A stretch of DNA of 25,318 nucleotides from CAZBUK01 sp964495085 (GTDB taxonomy: Bacteria > Bacteroidota > Ignavibacteria > T3Sed10-11), in the NCBI GenBank assembly GCA_964495085.1, contig CAZBUK010000054.1, positions 1 through 25,318 on the forward strand, given 5' to 3'. Numbering within the stretch: position 1 is the stretch's first letter; each line of letters starts with the position of its first letter. Shown piece after piece: positions 14,443-23,307 of this stretch. The notes below the pieces were generated by a model. The model saw only the letters and a program-made list of their open reading frames with translations. It was not told the DNA's origin and did not search any database. The position numbers were made by a program, and so were the translations under genes.

Positions 14443-16413
14443 TCACCCGGGTATATTCCGGAACTCCTCGTTATATTTCATATTTATCCGCTCTAGGCTC
14501 GACGAGATGTCCGCCCACTCGGCGTAGAGTCTTTCAAGCCGGGTTTTCGTTTCGTTGTAGGTGCGGGTCGTTTCCTGAATGAGCGCAGGGTTACCGTACA
14601 TCTCCGGGCCGGCAAGCCGTTCCTCGAGGTCCCTGTAGATATTCTCTTCGTTTTCGATCTCGGACTCGACTTTGCGGCGCCGTTCCTCCAACGATCTGGT
14701 TTCCCGGTATCTGGATTGCCGCAGTTCGGCTTCCCGTCTCTTTCTCTCCTTATCCGATTGAGCGCGCTGAGGACTCTCACGGATCTGACCTGCATCGGTA
14801 TTCTGTGCGCTCTCCTGTTTTAAAAGATATTCGTTCACCGATCCGGGATACACCCTGATCCGTCCGCCGTGCGTAAACGCGACGACTTTATCGACGATCC
14901 CCTCCAGAAACGCCCGGTCGTGCGATACGATGATGTAGGTCCCCTCGTAATCCGCAAGCGATTTTCTCAAAACTTCTTTCGAGCGTATGTCGAGGTGATT
15001 GGTCGGTTCGTCGAGTATAAGGAAATTGGCGGGGGCAACAAGCATCTTGGCCAGCGCCAGCCGGCTCTTTTCACCGCCCGATAGCACGCCTACCGATTTG
15101 AAGACGTCGTCACCGCTGAAGAGAAAACAACCGAGCAGCGACCGTGCATATTTTCGCATCTCTCCTCCTGCAGCCGATTCGACGGTCTCCAGGACGGTTG
15201 CCGATGTATTCAGTTCATCTGCCTGATTTTGTGCAAAGTATGCGGTTACAACGTTATACCCGACGATTCGCTCCCCATCGTTGGCCGGTTCCACTCCGGC
15301 AAGAATCTTTGCAAGGGTGGATTTGCCCGCGCCATTTGTGCCGACAAATGCTATCCTGTCCCCCCGTTCGACGCTGAAATCAAGATTCCTGAACACCTCG
15401 GTAGAGCCGTATGCTTTCGACACACCCCGGAGGCCGATGACCGCCGAACCGCTCCGCGGAGGAGCGGGAAACCTGAAAGAGATCCCTCCCTCTTCGTCCT
15501 CGATCTCGATCCGTTCGACGCGTTCCAATTGTTTGATCCGGCTCTGCACCTGTCTCGCTTTGCTCGCCTTGTATCTGAACCGCTCGATGAACCGTTCGGT
15601 TTGGCGGAGCTGTTTCTGCTGATTGACATAAGCTGATTCGAGCAACTCCCGGCGTTGCTGCCGCTCGCGGAGATAGGAGGAGTAATTACCGGTGTATGTT
15701 GTCGTACGTCCTCTTGTAACTTCCCAGATGTGTCGGGTTATCGTATCGAGAAACGCGCGGTCGTGGGAGACTACGATGAGACTCCCTTCGTAGCTTTTCA
15801 GATACGATTCGAGCCATCGGAGAGAATCGAGATCGAGATGGTTGGTAGGCTCATCAAGCAGAAGGAGAGAGGGCTGTTTGAGCAGGAGCTTTGCAAGTTC
15901 GATCCGCATCTGCCATCCGCCGCTGAATTGTTCCGTCTTCATCCCGAACTGTTCCTTGCGGAAGCCGAGTCCCGAGAGGATTTTCTCGATAGCCGATCTC
16001 ATCCTGAAGGCGTCGGAATTCTCGAGGTGATGCTGCAACGCTCCCATGCGGTCGATGAGCTCGTTCCTGACTTCTTCTTCGAGATCGCCGCGCTGCAGCT
16101 CTGTCCTGATTTTTTCCAGAGCTTCCTCGGCTTCGACGATATCCCCGAACGCGGTCGCTACCTCGTCGATCAGTGATTTTCCTTTGAGACGGAAAACTTC
16201 CTGCGGAAGAAACCCTATGGTGGCGTATTTTGCTCGCTCGACGGATCCGGAATCCGGCTCGACATCTCCGTTGATGATTTTCAACAGCGTGGTCTTTCCC
16301 GCGCCGTTCGGTCCGACGAGACCGATCCGGTTCCGCACGCCGATGTTCAGATCGACGTCGCTGAAAAGAACATCATCACCGAATTGTTTTCCTATATTGC
16401 GCAGTACGATCAT
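14443..16413 (-). CDS. ABC-F family ATPase (Uup/YheS-like)
   Basis: This 656-residue soluble protein has two ABC domains and no membrane helices; ABC-F proteins act on the ribosomal E site. Domain 1 has Walker A GPNGAGKT (34-41), signature FSGGW (163-167) and Walker B LLLLDEPTNHLD (183-194). Domain 2 has GTNGAGKS (358-365), LSGGEKSR (444-451) and LILDEPTNHLD (465-475). The basic interdomain linker (about 240-310, QTERFIERFRYKASKARQVQ) matches the tRNA-interaction motif of the family. A charged coiled-coil tail (about 535-650) resembles that of Uup or YheS, not the shorter EttA. Its exact subfamily is uncertain. It is followed after 4 bases by rlmD, an rRNA modification gene, a sensible translational pairing. 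Confidence 0.92.
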   Translation of the reverse strand: MIVLRNIGKQFGDDVLFSDVDLNIGVRNRIGLVGPNGAGKTTLLKIINGDVEPDSGSVERAKYATIGFLPQEVFRLKGKSLIDEVATAFGDIVEAEEALEKIRTELQRGDLEEEVRNELIDRMGALQHHLENSDAFRMRSAIEKILSGLGFRKEQFGMKTEQFSGGWQMRIELAKLLLKQPSLLLLDEPTNHLDLDSLRWLESYLKSYEGSLIVVSHDRAFLDTITRHIWEVTRGRTTTYTGNYSSYLRERQQRRELLESAYVNQQKQLRQTERFIERFRYKASKARQVQSRIKQLERVERIEIEDEEGGISFRFPAPPRSGSAVIGLRGVSKAYGSTEVFRNLDFSVERGDRIAFVGTNGAGKSTLAKILAGVEPANDGERIVGYNVVTAYFAQNQADELNTSATVLETVESAAGGEMRKYARSLLGCFLFSGDDVFKSVGVLSGGEKSRLALAKMLVAPANFLILDEPTNHLDIRSKEVLRKSLADYEGTYIIVSHDRAFLEGIVDKVVAFTHGGRIRVYPGSVNEYLLKQESAQNTDAGQIRESPQRAQSDKERKRREAELRQSRYRETRSLEERRRKVESEIENEENIYRDLEERLAGPEMYGNPALIQETTRTYNETKTRLERLYAEWADISSSLERINMKYNEEFRNIPG

Positions 16414-16467
16414 CCGAATCGAACCAATATTGTGTGTAAGCGTCCGGTCGACGGACTCCGGAGCCGG

Positions 16468-17883
16468 TCAGACGGACGTAGCGTACCTGAGCAGCGTATC
16501 CACCTTTTCGGGTGTTTCGGCCTCGGCGTAGAACCGGATGAGCGGTTCGGTCCCCGATGCACGGACGAGCAGCCAGCCGTCGTCCACGTACATTTTATAC
16601 CCATCCAGGCCCTCGCGCTTCAGTACGGGAAATCCGGCCACGTTGTCTATCCCTTTCCGGAAGAACTTCATCTTTCGTTCCTGTTCCTTTGCCGTAAGCC
16701 GCAGATCGATTCTGTTGAAATAGTGATAGCCGTATTCCCCCATGATCTCGTCGACGAGCTCTCCGATCGAACGTCCCCGCCGTGCGATCATTTCTGCAAG
16801 CAGAAGACCGTTATAGATGCCGTCCCGCTCGGGGATGTGACCTTTCACACCGATCCCGCCGCTCTCCTCCCCCCCGACCAGGATATCGCGTTCGGTCATG
16901 AGTCTACAGATATATTTAAAGCCTATCGGTGTGATGTGGCATTTGATTCCGTAATCCTTGCAGATCTTATCGATAAGCTCGGTCACCGAGAATGATTTAA
17001 CGACTTCTCCGCGCAGTCCTTTCTCTTCATACAGGTAGGTTACCAGGAGGGCGAAGATTCTGTGAGAATCGACGAAATTTCCTTTTTCATCCACGACACC
17101 GAGACGGTCGGCGTCGCCGTCGGTAGCTATACCGATGTGATAATCTCCTGATTTCATCGCGTCGATGAGCGGTCCGAGGTTCTGAGCCAGCGGTTCCGGA
17201 TTAATTCCGCCAAATGAGGGATTATGCTGTTTCCTCAGCTCGTCGACGTTGTCGACAAAGCCGCTCATGAATCCTGCGCCCGCACCGTACATTGCATCGA
17301 ACGCTATCCGTACGCCTGCCGAGCGTATCGCATTGAGATCGATTCTCTCCCTGATATGCTCTGCGTAGACGCCCGCCAGATCCACCAGCTTGACCGATCC
17401 CTTGTGAAGCAGTTCCTCGAGAGGCTTCCAGCCTTTGCCGTAGGAGTGCTTCTTTAAACGGAAGACGTCCCGCACATGTTTTTCAAGGCGGGCGATCATC
17501 TCCGGATGCGCCGATCCGCCGTACTCCTCTTTAAGCTTGAAGCCGTTGTAGCGCGGCGGATTATGGCTCGCGGTGATGACGACGCCCCCGGCGGCCCGCC
17601 GTGTTTTCACCGCGAGCGAAACCATCGGGGTCGTGACGATCGCATCCGCCAGCAGTACCCTGATACCCCGGTTGGCGAGAACTTCGGCCGTGAACGCCGC
17701 AAAGTCGCCGGACATAAACCGTGCATCGTAGCCGATGATCACGCCGTTGCGGATCTTCTTATGGCGCTTGAAATACCGCGCAGCGGCGTCCGCTACCTTG
17801 AAGAGGTTTTTAAAGGTAAAGTCGTCGGCGATGATGCCGCGCCAGCCGTCGGTCCCGAATTGCACCGGCAATGTCAGGGTCAT
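16468..17883 (-). CDS. Phosphoglucomutase/phosphomannomutase (alpha-D-phosphohexomutase)
   Basis: This 471-residue enzyme interconverts hexose 1- and 6-phosphates through a phosphoserine. The four domain loops are all present: catalytic Ser106 in TASHNP (104-109), Mg2+ loop TDGDADR (254-260), sugar loop GGEESGG (337-343) and phosphate-binding loop RASGTEP (441-447). The length suits the bacterial family. Whether it prefers glucose, mannose or glucosamine phosphates cannot be decided by eye. The GEESGG loop fits PGM/PMM; the GlmM-type active loop is not obvious. It lies downstream of eno and is separated from it by a probable terminator, so it may have its own promoter. An AGGA sequence precedes the ATG. 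Confidence 0.92.
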   Translation of the reverse strand: MTLTLPVQFGTDGWRGIIADDFTFKNLFKVADAAARYFKRHKKIRNGVIIGYDARFMSGDFAAFTAEVLANRGIRVLLADAIVTTPMVSLAVKTRRAAGGVVITASHNPPRYNGFKLKEEYGGSAHPEMIARLEKHVRDVFRLKKHSYGKGWKPLEELLHKGSVKLVDLAGVYAEHIRERIDLNAIRSAGVRIAFDAMYGAGAGFMSGFVDNVDELRKQHNPSFGGINPEPLAQNLGPLIDAMKSGDYHIGIATDGDADRLGVVDEKGNFVDSHRIFALLVTYLYEEKGLRGEVVKSFSVTELIDKICKDYGIKCHITPIGFKYICRLMTERDILVGGEESGGIGVKGHIPERDGIYNGLLLAEMIARRGRSIGELVDEIMGEYGYHYFNRIDLRLTAKEQERKMKFFRKGIDNVAGFPVLKREGLDGYKMYVDDGWLLVRASGTEPLIRFYAEAETPEKVDTLLRYATSV

Positions 17884-17923
17884 AGCTCAATCCTGTCGTC
17901 GTGAAGGAAATGGAGTGTGCGTA

Positions 17924-17958
17924 TTAAAAGGACACGACCCCATGAGCGGGCCGTGTCC
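17924..17958 (-). terminator. Rho-independent terminator of eno
   Basis: On the minus strand GGACACG pairs with CGTGTCC (17952-17958 with 17930-17936). Inner GGCCC/GGG pairing strengthens the stem, and a TTTTA run (17925-17929) follows. It lies about 30 bases after the enolase stop and upstream of the phosphohexomutase gene. The T-run is short, so termination may be partial. Confidence 0.75.
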
Positions 17959-17987
17959 CATGCAGTGGTGAATGATTGTTCGCAGGG

Positions 17988-19271
17988 TTAGCCGTGAATC
18001 GATCCGAAACCCTGATAGATGCCGATCGCATCGAGTTCCTCTTCGATGCGAAGCAGCTGATTGTATTTTGCAATGCGGTCGGTGCGGCTGGCGGAGCCGG
18101 TCTTTATCTGTCCGGCATTGGTGGCCACGGCGATATCAGCGATCGTCGCATCCTCCGTTTCGCCGGAACGGTGGCTGATGACGACCGTGAAGCCTGCCCG
18201 TTTTGCCATTTCGATCGCCTCGAACGTTTCGGTGAGCGTGCCGATCTGATTAACCTTGATAAGTATCGCGTTTCCGGCTTTTTCCCGGATACCCCGGGCA
18301 AGGAATTTCGTATTCGTCACGAAGAGATCGTCGCCGACGAGCTGTATCTTATCCCCCACCGCGGCTGTCAGGGCTTTCCATCCCTCCCAGTCGTTCTCTG
18401 CCATGCCGTCCTCTATCGAGATGATCGGGTACTGCTTGACCCAGGATTCCCAGAATTTCACCATCTCATCCGGTGTCTTCTTCGAACCGTCCGACTTGTG
18501 GAAGACGTAGGCTCCGTTATCGAAAAATTCGCTTGCGGCGGGATCGAGCGCGAGCATGATATCCTCGCCCGATTTATAGTTCGCCTGCTGGATCGCTTCG
18601 AGAATAACCTCGACCGCTTCTTCGTTCGATTTCAGGTTGGGAGCGAAACCGCCCTCATCGCCGACGGCCGTATTGTAACCTTTCTTGGAGAGAACCTTCT
18701 TCAACGAATGGAAAACTTCGGTTCCCATTCGCAAGCCCTCCGCAAACGTAGGAGCGTTTCCCGGTATGATCATAAACTCCTGGAGGTCTACGTTATTATC
18801 GGCGTGTTTTCCTCCGTTGAGGATATTCATCATCGGGGTGGGGAGCACGCGTGCGTTGATGCCTCCGAGATATCTGTAGAGCGGCAGATCCAGGCTCGCC
18901 GCGGCGGCATGGGCAGCCGCCATGGATACGCCGAGGATCGCATTCGCACCGATCTTTCCCTTGTTAGGCGTGCCGTCCAATTCGATCATGACATTATCGA
19001 GTCCGGCCTGATCGAGCGCGTCGAATCCGGTGACCTCGTCGGCGATCGTCGAATTAACGTTTTCGACGGCTTTAAGAACGCCTTTTCCAAGATATCGGTT
19101 TTTATCGCCGTCACGGAGTTCAACTGCCTCATTCTCTCCGGTCGAGGCCCCGCTCGGAACGATCGCACGGCCCACGACTCCGTTCTCGAGAACCACGTCG
19201 ACCTCTACGGTCGGATTTCCGCGCGAATCGAGGACTTCCCGTGCGTGTACATCGGTAATGATTGTCGACAT
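17988..19271 (-). CDS. eno: Enolase (phosphopyruvate hydratase)
   Basis: This 427-residue glycolytic enzyme converts 2-phosphoglycerate to phosphoenolpyruvate in the cytoplasm. The length and motifs are standard: VDVVLENGVVGRAIVPSGAS at the N-terminus with the mobile loop Ser40-Gly41-Ala42-Ser43-Thr44, acid/base Glu206 in GDEGG (204-208), and general base Lys339 in LIKVNQIGTLTE (337-348). The Mg2+ ligands are Asp243, Glu287 (SIEDGM) and Asp314 (GDD). His156 lies in GGKHADNN and SHRSGE is at 366-371. All catalytic residues are present. An AGGAAGT sequence precedes the ATG by about 8 bases. Its own promoter and terminator make it look like a monocistronic unit. Confidence 0.98.
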   Translation of the reverse strand: MSTIITDVHAREVLDSRGNPTVEVDVVLENGVVGRAIVPSGASTGENEAVELRDGDKNRYLGKGVLKAVENVNSTIADEVTGFDALDQAGLDNVMIELDGTPNKGKIGANAILGVSMAAAHAAAASLDLPLYRYLGGINARVLPTPMMNILNGGKHADNNVDLQEFMIIPGNAPTFAEGLRMGTEVFHSLKKVLSKKGYNTAVGDEGGFAPNLKSNEEAVEVILEAIQQANYKSGEDIMLALDPAASEFFDNGAYVFHKSDGSKKTPDEMVKFWESWVKQYPIISIEDGMAENDWEGWKALTAAVGDKIQLVGDDLFVTNTKFLARGIREKAGNAILIKVNQIGTLTETFEAIEMAKRAGFTVVISHRSGETEDATIADIAVATNAGQIKTGSASRTDRIAKYNQLLRIEEELDAIGIYQGFGSIHG

Positions 19272-19346
19272 AACTTTCTACTTCCTTTCAGTTTCGTTGA
19301 TGATAACAAGCAAGGGTCTGCCCCCCAATCTCGGACTAAACTTCAC

Positions 19347-19375
19347 AATTTAACATTTTTTAACGCGTAATTCAA
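19347..19375 (-). promoter_or_regulatory. Predicted promoter of eno
   Basis: The minus strand carries a -35 TTGAAT (19370-19375), a 17-base spacer and the extended -10 TGT-TAAATT (19347-19352). The start would fall near 19340, about 70 bases before the enolase ATG. Both hexamers match 4 of 6 consensus positions, and the TGn extension supports the call. Confidence 0.45.
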
Positions 19376-19468
19376 TTTACGGACATGGGGATAGATTTGA
19401 ACTGGCGGGATATCGCGGGATAACGGAATACTGCCGGTCGGATTTGTACGAAATTGAATACGTCGGGT

Positions 19469-20881
19469 TTACCGCCACCTATTAACCGCACTCAGCCAGG
19501 CGGAATAACCGCCGCGGATTCCGGAAATCCAGTAATATGCTTCGGGATCGCCGGGGTCCGAACCTCGCTCGCGTACAAAGGTAAACTCCATCCCGCCGCT
19601 TTGCAGATAATACGTCCAGATCTCCATTCTCTCGACGCCGATCCGGCACTCTACGATATGGGGTTCGCCGAGTACCGTGAACACCATTCCCATCGGCGTC
19701 TTCCATCCTTCGACATTGGTGGTGAAAAGCTCATTCGCCGCGCGGACGCGTTCGTAGTAATCGCTCATTTTCCATGCGCCGACATTTTGCCAGTAGTCAT
19801 GGAGACGCTTCCGCCGTTCGCCGACGGTTTCCCCGCTGCGGAGGTGCTGCAGTTCCCGCGTCGTAGCAATGTAATTCAATGCGTCGATCTGTTGATCGAT
19901 ATCCGTCATGTGAGGAAAATCCAGGGTATGTATGGAGAACCCGGTTGAGGCGACTCTCTGCGCCGGACCCGTCCCTGCCGTATCGATCTCGAAGAGAAAA
20001 ACTTCGTATGTTCCCTTCGGCACCACTTCGTCGAATGGCAGAAACACTTGATTGGTTCCTGGCTTCAGTGCGATGGTCGTATCGCGAATGACGACCGTAT
20101 CACTGTTCTCTACATATATCCCGGTGCGGTGGTAAGGTCGCTGTACCCGGTAGGAGAAAGGATTGTCGATCACAAAATCGTTGTTGTACCGCGTTCTGAC
20201 GAGGCCGTACCGGAGACTGGCGCGGGGTTTCGCACCGGCGCTGTATAATTCGGAAAAAATTGTAAAGGGTTCGGTAAGTGAGAGTACCCGTTCGGATAAC
20301 ATCGGTGTTATAACGCGTCTGCCCCCTTCCTGACGAATCGAGCGGATTAACAGAATATCGCTGAGCGTCACATCGCCCGGATCCAACGGAAACACATTGA
20401 TGCGTTCACGCACCTGCGTCCGGTTTCCGACCGAGTGATCGAGGATCGTGATAACGGCGCGATATTCTCCCGGTGCAAGGAGAAATGATTGCATTGTCTT
20501 ATCGCTTGCCGCATAACGTGATATAAGATCGCGGGATGTCGAAATATTTCTCAACAGTTCCCGCGTCTCAACTACCTGACCCGATGGATCGTTCAGTGAA
20601 ATGCCGATGGTGTATTCGGTATCGAGCTCCTGTGCCTCGCTTGCCGCAAAATAAAGATTCGAATGCGGAACTTCGATGTACATATCCACACGCGGCCCTT
20701 CTTCGGTGAAGAACTGAATGAAATCGACGTATACGGTAGGTTCTCCGAGCTGATTAATCCTCGAATCGTAATAACAGAGGAACCGGTCGGGGGTCGTGTC
20801 CAGTCCCGGCTGCGACGATCCGCAGTGCCAGTTCACCAAGCAGATACCTATCATTCCCGCTGCCAGCAATCTCGATCGCAT
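19469..20881 (-). CDS. GWxTD domain-containing protein
   Basis: This 470-residue secreted protein contains the GWxTD domain, a module known mainly from the FCB group and of unestablished function. An N-terminal hydrophobic leader (MRSRLLAAGMIGICLVNWHC) would carry it across the membrane. Cys20 could be a lipidation site, but the residues before it (N-W-H) do not make a good lipobox. The middle (about 35-310) is beta-rich. The GWxTD domain (about 355-460) carries the variant motif EGWKTPMGMVFTVLGEPH, with Pro where Asp is usual, then WTYYLQSGGMEFTFV. I chose the ATG at 20881 because GGAGG lies 5 bases upstream; an ATG three bases earlier is also possible. It follows the zincin-TPR gene after a 73-base gap. 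Confidence 0.85.
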   Translation of the reverse strand: MRSRLLAAGMIGICLVNWHCGSSQPGLDTTPDRFLCYYDSRINQLGEPTVYVDFIQFFTEEGPRVDMYIEVPHSNLYFAASEAQELDTEYTIGISLNDPSGQVVETRELLRNISTSRDLISRYAASDKTMQSFLLAPGEYRAVITILDHSVGNRTQVRERINVFPLDPGDVTLSDILLIRSIRQEGGRRVITPMLSERVLSLTEPFTIFSELYSAGAKPRASLRYGLVRTRYNNDFVIDNPFSYRVQRPYHRTGIYVENSDTVVIRDTTIALKPGTNQVFLPFDEVVPKGTYEVFLFEIDTAGTGPAQRVASTGFSIHTLDFPHMTDIDQQIDALNYIATTRELQHLRSGETVGERRKRLHDYWQNVGAWKMSDYYERVRAANELFTTNVEGWKTPMGMVFTVLGEPHIVECRIGVERMEIWTYYLQSGGMEFTFVRERGSDPGDPEAYYWISGIRGGYSAWLSAVNRWR

Positions 20882-20922
20882 CATATCCTCCGGGTGAAGT
20901 AAGTGTAGCATCTCATGTGGAT

Positions 20923-20951
20923 ATAATACCCAGTATATCGTGAAAAATCAA
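20923..20951 (-). promoter_or_regulatory. Predicted promoter of the GWxTD gene
   Basis: The minus strand has TTGATT (20946-20951), a 17-base spacer and TATTAT (20923-20928, 5 of 6). The start would be near 20916, giving a leader of about 35 bases. If active, it uncouples the GWxTD gene from the upstream zincin-TPR gene. Confidence 0.45.
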
Positions 20952-20954
20952 TAT

Positions 20955-23228
20955 TTAATGCTTCCAGGGGGGAGATTCGGACCATATGAGCATACCGAAC
21001 TCATCCGCGAAGAGAGCGCGGTTGATCCGGGTCTGTAATTCGTGTATAGTTGCCGGATTCGATGCATAATTCAATGCCGTCCAGAACTCCGCCGCCGCAT
21101 CCTGAAATCGTCCGCGATAAAACAGATCTTCACCGCGGACGAGCGAGAAACGGTACCTGATAAAATCGTCCGGTTCCGACAGAAGTTTTTCATAATGGCG
21201 TAGTGCTGCTTCGCGGTTGCCTGCCTCAATGAATGAAAAAGCAAGCGCCCAATCGGATGCCGGGGAAACAATAACATTCTCTCTCAACCGGAGCGATTCG
21301 GCGAGGATACGTCGTTCGTCGTCGGGCGGAGCCGCGAGGAAATCGAGCAGCAGGCGGTCGTCGGGATCGCTGAGGGCGGACAGTCGTATCATCGCATATT
21401 CATTGTTCCATTCGGAGAGGTCGAGCTCGAGCAGGCCGCGGAATCGGACTCCGGCGAGATCATATTCTCCCCGTCCGATGTGCATATTCCCGGATACCCG
21501 GAGAAGTGCGGGGATAATTTGCGGAAACTGCCGATGCAATTCCTCATCGTTCATGAAATCCATCACCGTTTCATAATCGCCGAGCCGGAATGCCGAGATG
21601 ACGATGCCTTCGATTGCTGCGGCGTTCGGAACCGTTCTGAACGAGCGGTTGAACTCTTCCCGCGCCGACTCGAATTCCCGCTTCGCCAGATATTCCCGTC
21701 CCTTCCGGTTCATCCGCGCAACCGCGCGCGGGCATTCGGCTGTGAAGAGCGACGTCCGCTGAAAATGGATCCTCGTTTTTGCTTCCTGCCGGTCTGATAC
21801 CTGTATTCTCCGAAGGAAGTCGATCCACTCCCGTATCAGTTGACCGGCCGGGCGGCCGAATGCTCCCTCGAAATCGGACCAGGCATAAGCTTCCTGCACC
21901 GGCTGTACACCGTACCGGTCCATCAGGTACTGCATGTAACTCCCCGCGAGGATATAGCTGACCGCTGAAGACTTCATCACGAAACCGCGGTTGGTCAGTA
22001 TTTCCGCGGGCGATTCGACGATGCCGAACTCTATCATTGCGGCCGCGTGTTCATGCAGCGTGCGGTTGCCCCAAACCCCTTCTGCAGCCATCGCAACTCC
22101 CTCCAGCATCAGAGTCGAGTTTGCGATTCCGAGTATCGGCATGCCGAACTCCGCCGCGACCACATGCGCGAGTTCATGGAGAAGCGAAGATTCGTACCTG
22201 TCTGCGTTCAGATGTACTTCCCTCCTCCATGGTTTGGCGATGTTCGTCGTCGCCGGACCGATGAGCGCGCGTTTGGATTCTGGCGACGGATACAGATAAC
22301 TCCGTATGACGCCCGTGTGAAGAACTCCCAAACGTCCGGCAGCCTGGTGTCTTCGAAATTCATGTTCAAGCACAACCCATGCTATGGAGCTGTCCGAAAA
22401 GCTCTCACTTGCATAATGAATCTCCATATGCGGAGACCGGAACACCGAGCCCAACTCGGATTCGAGTTTTGCCCGCGATGTACTGAAGCCGAGGGTTCCG
22501 CGTGAGAGGAACTGGACCGCGATCACGATCAAACCGACCGTGGCAACGACGCTCAACAAGCTCCCCGAATAAGCGCTGCTGAATGCCCGCATCCTCTCCC
22601 GCATCTTGAGTCCGCCGATGTACTCGAACTTAAGAATATACAGCAGTACAATGATGAGGAGAGAAAGAAAGAGAATATACGACCGGTAGAGAACCAGCGT
22701 CTGCGTTACGGGCATGAGCTGATCGTAACTCAAGCCCGGGAAAAATCCGAGAAACGCATTGTAAAAAAATATTCTGGGTTGAATGAAGGTGAAGAGAGCC
22801 GGGACAGCGAGCGACAAAATGACGATGGCGATGAAGAGTATTCTCGCATGCTTAAACGACAACGACAGCAGCCATCCCAAAAGGTATGAGAAAACCACGC
22901 TCACGACAGGAAGCAACCCGTAGAAGGCCAATCCCTGGAAAGGATCGCATGGCAGTCCGGGCAACGCCGCGAGAAAGATCGCGACGACGGGCAGCAGGAC
23001 ATAAAGCAGATTGTAGCCGAGTCCGTATCTCAGGCGGGCAGGCGGAGGTACGTCGCTTTTTTTCCGCGCATCGTGAACGGAGTTCAGTCCGGCGATGCAC
23101 GAAGCAAGGAGCGCGATGCTTGCGGAGAACTCGAACCCGAACGATCCGAAGAGCGGCTGCTGCACAACTGCGATCGTCCCGATCAGGTACGCCGCGATAT
23201 TAATGCCATGCTTGAATCTGGAGTACAC
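20955..23228 (-). CDS. Polytopic membrane zinc metallopeptidase with C-terminal TPR repeats
   Basis: I do not recognise this 757-residue protein as a named gene. Residues 1-240 are strongly hydrophobic with about seven membrane helices. A soluble domain (about 260-475) contains HELAH (351-355) and Glu376 in MLEGVAMAAEG, 21 residues after the second zinc histidine. This is the gluzincin HExxH...E zinc site. From about 505 to 735, helix pairs with TPR-like spacing appear, such as GREYLAKREFESAREEFNRSF and GNREAALRHYEKLL. The C-terminus WSESPPWKH follows. The soluble part is probably periplasmic. The start is GTG (23226-23228); no closer ATG exists. It lies 79 bases after murA and before a GWxTD gene, suggesting a role in envelope protein turnover, but substrates are unknown. 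Confidence 0.82.
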   Translation of the reverse strand: MYSRFKHGINIAAYLIGTIAVVQQPLFGSFGFEFSASIALLASCIAGLNSVHDARKKSDVPPPARLRYGLGYNLLYVLLPVVAIFLAALPGLPCDPFQGLAFYGLLPVVSVVFSYLLGWLLSLSFKHARILFIAIVILSLAVPALFTFIQPRIFFYNAFLGFFPGLSYDQLMPVTQTLVLYRSYILFLSLLIIVLLYILKFEYIGGLKMRERMRAFSSAYSGSLLSVVATVGLIVIAVQFLSRGTLGFSTSRAKLESELGSVFRSPHMEIHYASESFSDSSIAWVVLEHEFRRHQAAGRLGVLHTGVIRSYLYPSPESKRALIGPATTNIAKPWRREVHLNADRYESSLLHELAHVVAAEFGMPILGIANSTLMLEGVAMAAEGVWGNRTLHEHAAAMIEFGIVESPAEILTNRGFVMKSSAVSYILAGSYMQYLMDRYGVQPVQEAYAWSDFEGAFGRPAGQLIREWIDFLRRIQVSDRQEAKTRIHFQRTSLFTAECPRAVARMNRKGREYLAKREFESAREEFNRSFRTVPNAAAIEGIVISAFRLGDYETVMDFMNDEELHRQFPQIIPALLRVSGNMHIGRGEYDLAGVRFRGLLELDLSEWNNEYAMIRLSALSDPDDRLLLDFLAAPPDDERRILAESLRLRENVIVSPASDWALAFSFIEAGNREAALRHYEKLLSEPDDFIRYRFSLVRGEDLFYRGRFQDAAAEFWTALNYASNPATIHELQTRINRALFADEFGMLIWSESPPWKH

Positions 23229-23307
23229 GGGAGATCGATTACTCCGATAAATGAATAATCATAGGCTCAGGAGCAGCGCGGCAGCCGGGGGTGGGAAATC
23301 CCTGCGG

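Noticed and set aside
17976..19370. 464-codon plus-strand open frame
   Set aside because: It lies across the whole of enolase on the other strand. Enolase has every catalytic residue; the shadow frame shows no domain and reflects codon bias.
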